Of a DNA stretch of 64,000 nt, positions 59,148 to 64,000 are shown one piece after another. Under the pieces are notes generated by a model. That model saw only the letters and a program-made list of their open reading frames with translations, was not told where the DNA came from and did no database searches. The DNA is from Acanthochlamys bracteata (taxonomy: Eukaryota > Streptophyta > Magnoliopsida > Pandanales > Velloziaceae). Both the position numbers and the translations under genes were made by a program. Each line of letters begins with the position of its first letter. Position 1 is the stretch's first letter. The stretch is taken from assembly GCA_019914995.1 (NCBI GenBank), contig CM034130.1, forward strand, positions 6,262,001 to 6,326,000. Direction: 5' to 3'.

Positions 59148-61511
59148 TGTTGGAACTCCAACAAGTGATTTTAATGATAGCAATAATTAAGAATTATAGT
59201 TTATGGATTAGGGTGAACTAATGATTGGAATCAAATTCTGCAGAAATTCATAAAACAGATCTATCCCAAACAGAACGGAGAATCCCTCAGCCACCAAACA
59301 GCCAGCTGTCTAATTGCTGCTACATGGATATCGCTAACAGAGAAGAGCAGAGAATCCTCAGCCATCAAGCAGCCAACTGTCTAATTGCTGCTACATGGAT
59401 ATCACGAACAGAAAAGAGCAGAGAATCCTCACCACCAAAAACACCAAATTGCCTAATTGTCGCTACATGGATATCGCGAATAGAGAAGAGCAGAGAATCC
59501 CTCAGTCAACAAATAGCCAGCTGTTTAATTGCTGCTACATGGATATCGCGAACAGAGAAGAGCAGAAAAACAGAGTATCGCCAACAGAGATGAACAAAAA
59601 ACAGAGGACTCAATAGCCGCTACTTACTATTATTTCACACGCCGTCACGGACAGAGAAGAATCAAAAATCGTGATAATCATTCACTTTTAGAAGTAATTT
59701 TAAGCATGATGCCGATTCCATTTGAACTTCAACTTTTCATCAGAGACAGGCCAACATGCACACTATAAGATTGACCGAATAGCACATCAAATGATGATCA
59801 ATATAAACTTGGAAAAATCGTGGAATGATAGATAAAAATTCAGTAAATAGAGAGCAGAATCAGTCATTGATGAAACAACTTTTCAGATGTAATTCAATCA
59901 AAAATTCGTCATCCATTTGAAGCAAAATCTTGAGGACTTATTGAGGAACATATCAGCTATAAGTTCATATAAAAAATCAGGAAAAATCACAACAAGAGAA
60001 GACAAAGAACATAGTGCAAAGCATCATCACAATCATGTCTTGCTGATAATGCAGAAATGCTTCAACATGCAGATTTCGATTTTCCTCCAGAAGAAATCAC
60101 GAATTTAATTACAAGGTGATATCATTCAATAAATCTATTATTCTTATTACTATCACGATTAGTCGCTCAACTATCAAGGGACAGAGGACAAAGATACAGA
60201 TGTAGGATGCCACAAACATTACAATCAAATATTATACTATCAAGCATAAGAAGACTTCTCTCTATTTTTGAGACAGACTTTACGCTCAACGACAACGAAA
60301 TTTTTCTTGCTTCAAAAATCACCTGCATTCACAACGGACTGAAGCATTTCAAACAGAAGATTCACAAGAACTAAAATCATATTCTCAATCTCACACAAAA
60401 GGAAAGCTCAATAATCAAGGAAAGAAAGCAATGGGTTCTTGATCAAATAAAGCAGTCAACCTGCACTGCATTTATTATGGACATGCTATATCAACTCATC
60501 ATCTCACCGAGTCTCAGACAGAAGCTTAGCTAAATTAAGCTTTCAACCGCTATAAAGAAATTCAATTTTCTACAACACATTCAATGCAACGAAGACTTTG
60601 CACAAACACAAATTGAAGGACCACTGACAACACCACTTTCTCTCTCGGCGTGAAGAACCGAAAGCGCCAACAAAGAACGCTCTCAACGGCTCCTCCACAG
60701 TAAAGAAACTCTATAAGAAAGGAGTCACAGCAACGAAGAAACGTGGTGGAGAAAGAGAGAAAAATAGGGAGAGAACATAAAGAAAATGTATAGAGAGAAC
60801 CCAAACAAAAAATGTAGATATACAAGAACTCTACCACTTACTCAAAAATATCCTACTGCAGTCACGAACTCCACTACTCCACACAAACAAATCTTGTTGC
60901 AAAATCATAGTGAAGAAATCTCTCTCAAAGAACCTCTCCGATCATCATTTCATCCAATCACATCATAAACACTTAACATTCATGAGATAGATCCTGTGCT
61001 CAATCTTGATTTATTTTCTTGTAACCTCTTACTGACAGTGTAAAGGTGGTGCTGCAGGCACCGGTAAAAGAAGCTCATGTAGAGCTTAGTGTAAGCTCTT
61101 AGACCTTGTAATAGTGCTAGCAAATCAGCCAGGGGGACAGGCGTGTCCAGTAGGCTGTTAGGGATTGTTTTGACGAAAAAACCCGGTAGAGTAAGTGTGC
61201 TTGGCGAATCACTTTGCTCAATGTGTATTTGTAGCTTATTAAAGGTCTAGTGAAGCATTGGCTCTGGTGATAGAGTGACCGTGGATGTAGGCAAAAGGAT
61301 TTTGCCGAACCACGTTAAATACCCTGAGCACTATTTTTTGTCACTTATGTCAGTAAACACTCTAACTCTCTCTGTCTTTGCAGGTCACAGCATTGACACA
61401 ACCGGCTGTAAGATTTGCCGCCAGTAGGATAACTAAACTTGACGAAAATTTTTATTGATTAACTCAATTCACCTCTCCCCTCTTGAGTTAATCTTACAGG
61501 AAAACCTAACA
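59148..61511 (+). mobile_element. Solo LTR of a Copia-like retrotransposon (2364 bp)
   Basis: The segment begins TGTTGGAACTCCAACAAG and ends AAAACCTAACA, the TG...CA form with short inverted termini, and is flanked by a perfect 5-bp repeat GAACT (59143-59147 and 61512-61516), the integrase signature of LTR retrotransposons. No primer-binding site, pol frame or second LTR is present, so it is a solo LTR left by LTR-LTR recombination. Text near the right end (GTGACCGTGGATGTAGGCAA, GCCGAACCACGTTAAATA, CCCCTCTTGAGTTAA) is of the style of long SIRE/Maximus-type Copia LTRs, from memory. Strand is assigned from that layout. It carries an internal tandem array at 59270-59580. Confidence 0.85.
59270..59580 (+). 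repeat. 71-72-bp tandem array inside the solo LTR
   Basis: Four imperfect units carry CTACATGGATATCGC followed by AGAGAAGAGCAGAGAATCC, with the shared TAATTG word starting at about 59311, 59382, 59454 and 59527. The period of 71-72 bp is not a multiple of three throughout, so it is unlikely to be selected as protein even though open frames cross it. It lies in the presumed U3 part of the LTR. Confidence 0.85.
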
Positions 61512-61516
61512 GAACT

Positions 61517-64000
61517 CTATTATAAAATTTATTCCAAACTTTACTTCATATATTTTATTACCAATCAGAACTCTACTTTTATCGAACTTTCACTTCTCAC
61601 CAAATTTTACTGTTATAAAACTCACTTTAGTAAAATTCATTTTCATGTGATTGAAACACGCCCTTATATCACCTTCTGGACTTCAATCGCAAACACTTTT
61701 TCTTCCCTCTAATTTGTTCTTTTCTTCTTGTCCTTCAACATTAGCTTCAATTATTTTTAGATACTTAGCTTATTGGAGCCTTCATTGTTAACATAGACCA
61801 TGGCATGTTTACTCTAAGACGATCTTAAGGTTATGATCATCAGTGCTTCACAAAGATGCGATAAGACCAACATATGATAGCTATGAATTGATTTAATTCA
61901 AAGATTTCACTTTAGGATTAAGTGCATGGTAATTCTTACAAATTTATTTTTTTTATCAACAGAAAAATGACTAGTTTACAAAGAGCCTCAGAGATCATAG
62001 GTAGGTAATTAGCCCATCAAGAGCAACATTTTCCTCACTCCATCAAGTCATTAAGAAGCACTGTCTATTGAAATCCACACTAAATTTATAGCATTTGAGC
62101 GATTGAAAGGCTTCATATCTTCAAATAATGCAGAAGTACTGTCTTTGAAGAAGACAAAGTTTTAATTACTATTGATTCGTGGACGAAGATGAACATAAAA
62201 GAAGGAGACAGATGAAGAAAATAATTTGTTGGGAAAATCTGGATGACGTGGATCCATCTCATCCCTTTATCTAATAATGAGTGATGGGTCAAATATTAGA
62301 TTGGTACTGTCACGACTAATTTAAAATCATGACCAACATTGAATTGAAATCTTACATACGATAGTTAGACCTGGCCCAAAAAAGCCGTTTCGAACTGAGT
62401 CACTTGCTTACCAAATCATCGGTAGCAACAATAAGATTAGAAGTCATAATAACGTGAGACGAGGACCAGTGGCAGAGAAACCTTCAGCTAGTATCGCGAT
62501 TGTTCGAATGCCTCGAAGAGATCGTCTCACCGTCATTTCTATCTTCTAAGGTCCCGATTAATAGTGTCGAAATAGGGACAATCTATCAGTATCTCCACCT
62601 GTCTCTTTGGCTACGGAGGCCTCAGTTCTTCAACCCTCTCTTACTTTATTTGTCCATTTAACTTTATTTTAGGGGTAACAATATATGATCCAATCCGACA
62701 ACTCGAATCGAAATCGATCTATTAAAATTGAGTTTGGGTAATGACTTGAACGGATTTGGGTCAATTTCAGTTCAACCCGAAATTGACTCATTAATATAAA
62801 AAAGTTCGGGTCATTTTTGTGTCAACCCGAAAGTGACCCGAATAATTGTTAGTATTTATACTGATTAAGTTTTTGAAATTATTCTCTTCTCAATTTCTTC
62901 CTTCTCCGTTCGGTATTCTCAAACCCGATCTACAGATCTAGGTTATATCTACTCTTCGTCTCTTCCAGCAATATTTTTTTCCGTAAGAAATCAAATTTTA
63001 GATCTACTTTTCTAATTCTTCTCCAGTTCTCTGTCGGATCTATTATCTGTTTTCGCCGGTTAGTATCGTCTCCTTTTTGGCCGGTTGAAATCTCTTCATC
63101 ACGGATTCACACCTCCGTCCTGTAAAGCCACTGTGCTGCGCGTCTGAATCTCCTTCCCTCCGCGCGTTCAAATCTCTTCTCTTGGTCTTTTCCTCGCTAG
63201 CCTTGGCGACGATCAACATAAGAATCTTAGAGTAACACAATCAACAAAGGACCGTTTATTGATTTGGTTGTTGTTCCTATCTTTGATTTCTATCTAAATA
63301 GAAGACATCTAAATGTTCCTGTATTTTATCTCTGTTCTAATGTTTAAAATTTGATTACTTGATTTTCTTTTTATGTTAATCTCTTGAACAGTGAGAATAG
63401 TTGATAACTGACCATTTTTTATTTGAATGATGATAATTATGTTTCTAGTAATCATTTTCGTGTTTCTAACTCTTTGGTTGACTAGGTCTCTATCACAATA
63501 GGGCTCAGTTCTAATTAGTTTGATGTATGTGATTGTGTAGATAGATTGCTTAAAATAGCATGCACTAAATTTGGATACATGGTGCTGAGAGATTTAGCCT
63601 TAATGGAAATTGTTCCTCTAGCAAAGTCTTAGTTAACATAGTCTTTTTATTCCCAGCTTAAGTTTCTTTAGAGACAGTTCCACATAATACTCAAAATGAA
63701 GGTTATGCATCTATACTTTTGTCTAGCGATAGCTATTACTGAAATTTCTCTCTTTAGAAATACTTCAAATGAAAGTACTATTTGCTATATAACTAGAACC
63801 TACAAAAGGTTTAAGTGGGAGAGATATGGTAGGTCCTACAATATTATCTACTAGTTGTGCTCTTCAAAAGCTGGTACTGTAATATTATTCATCATTCTTT
63901 GATTGTTAACTCCACAATATGCATTCCAACTTGCAAGTTTTAAGAAAACTTGCTACAAGAACCATGGTGTAGGGATAATCTACTTTGAACTATGAAGCAT
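61517..64000. other. Right-edge intergenic region, possible gene leader
   Basis: No coding exon is supported. At about 62670-62852 a GGGGTAACAATATATG start, ACCCGAAATTGACTCATT core and GACCCGAATAATTGTTA end look like a short relative of the GGTGGCAAT-type elements, without a confirmed duplication. From about 62890 to 63230 the plus strand is pyrimidine-rich with CCGATCTACAGATCTAGG text, in the style of a 5' UTR whose gene would lie beyond the window. This is weak. Confidence 0.35.

Noticed and set aside
59270-59580. Tandem array considered as a CRISPR
   Set aside because: The units are direct head-to-tail copies without unique spacers, inside a plant LTR.
59225-59593. 122-codon frame with a repeated CYMDIANREEQRI-like peptide
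   Set aside because: The repetition is due to the DNA tandem array in the LTR. Units of 71-72 bp change frame, so no protein selection is implied.
1-64000. tRNA, rRNA or organellar DNA insertion
   Set aside because: No cloverleaf-type GGTTCGAATCC arm in proper context and no rRNA or plastid gene text was noticed; a formal scan was not possible.

Overview
The window is nuclear DNA of a flowering plant, almost certainly a eudicot. It is very AT-rich between genes. The genes have canonical GT-AG introns. Five protein-coding genes belong to well-known plant families, and the spaces between them hold Copia LTR relics and many short TIR elements. No bacterial, plasmid, phage or organellar signal was seen. 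All exon models below were built by eye from reading frame, splice consensus and family conservation. Similarity statements come from memory of the families; no search was run.

Layout. (1) 1-8.2 kb: intergenic, packed with MITE-like elements. One is a hAT-type element with a perfect 8-bp duplication; two Harbinger-like copies have TAA/TTA duplications. (2) 8.4-13.7 kb, + strand: an atypical bHLH factor of the LONESOME HIGHWAY / EMB1444 type in ten coding exons, preceded by three upstream ORFs. (3) 14.7-17.5 kb, - strand: a BEL1-like TALE homeodomain gene close to BLH1, in four coding exons, convergent with the bHLH gene. (4) 17.5-29.3 kb: a gene-poor AT desert with a hairpin cluster, repeat fragments and a few unidentified coding-like or GC-rich islands. 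(5) 29.3-31.7 kb, + strand: an R3HCC1L-like protein in seven exons, with two neighbouring exons that encode similar short motifs. (6) 34.6-35.9 kb, + strand, and 42.2-43.5 kb, - strand: two intronless U-box/ARM E3 ligase genes of the PUB22/23/24 clade, tail to tail. Between them lie a broken Copia element, a 5' fragment of a DnaJ gene and a hAT-like element. (7) 46.2-55.1 kb, - strand: a 15-exon membrane-anchored PXA-PX-Nexin_C sorting-nexin-like gene. (8) 55.2-64 kb: intergenic, with a possible NAC-like gene fragment, a second hAT-like element and a 2.36-kb solo LTR flanked by GAACT.

The genes do not form a pathway. The bHLH and BEL1-like genes both encode developmental transcription factors, the U-box pair are likely ubiquitin ligases of immune or stress signalling, and the PX gene encodes an endomembrane protein. 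The most useful leads are the uORF and alternative-splice arrangement ahead of the bHLH gene, the near-duplicate exons of the R3HCC1L-like gene, the tail-to-tail U-box pair, and the precisely bounded transposon insertions. I did not find convincing evidence of a wholly new biological system.
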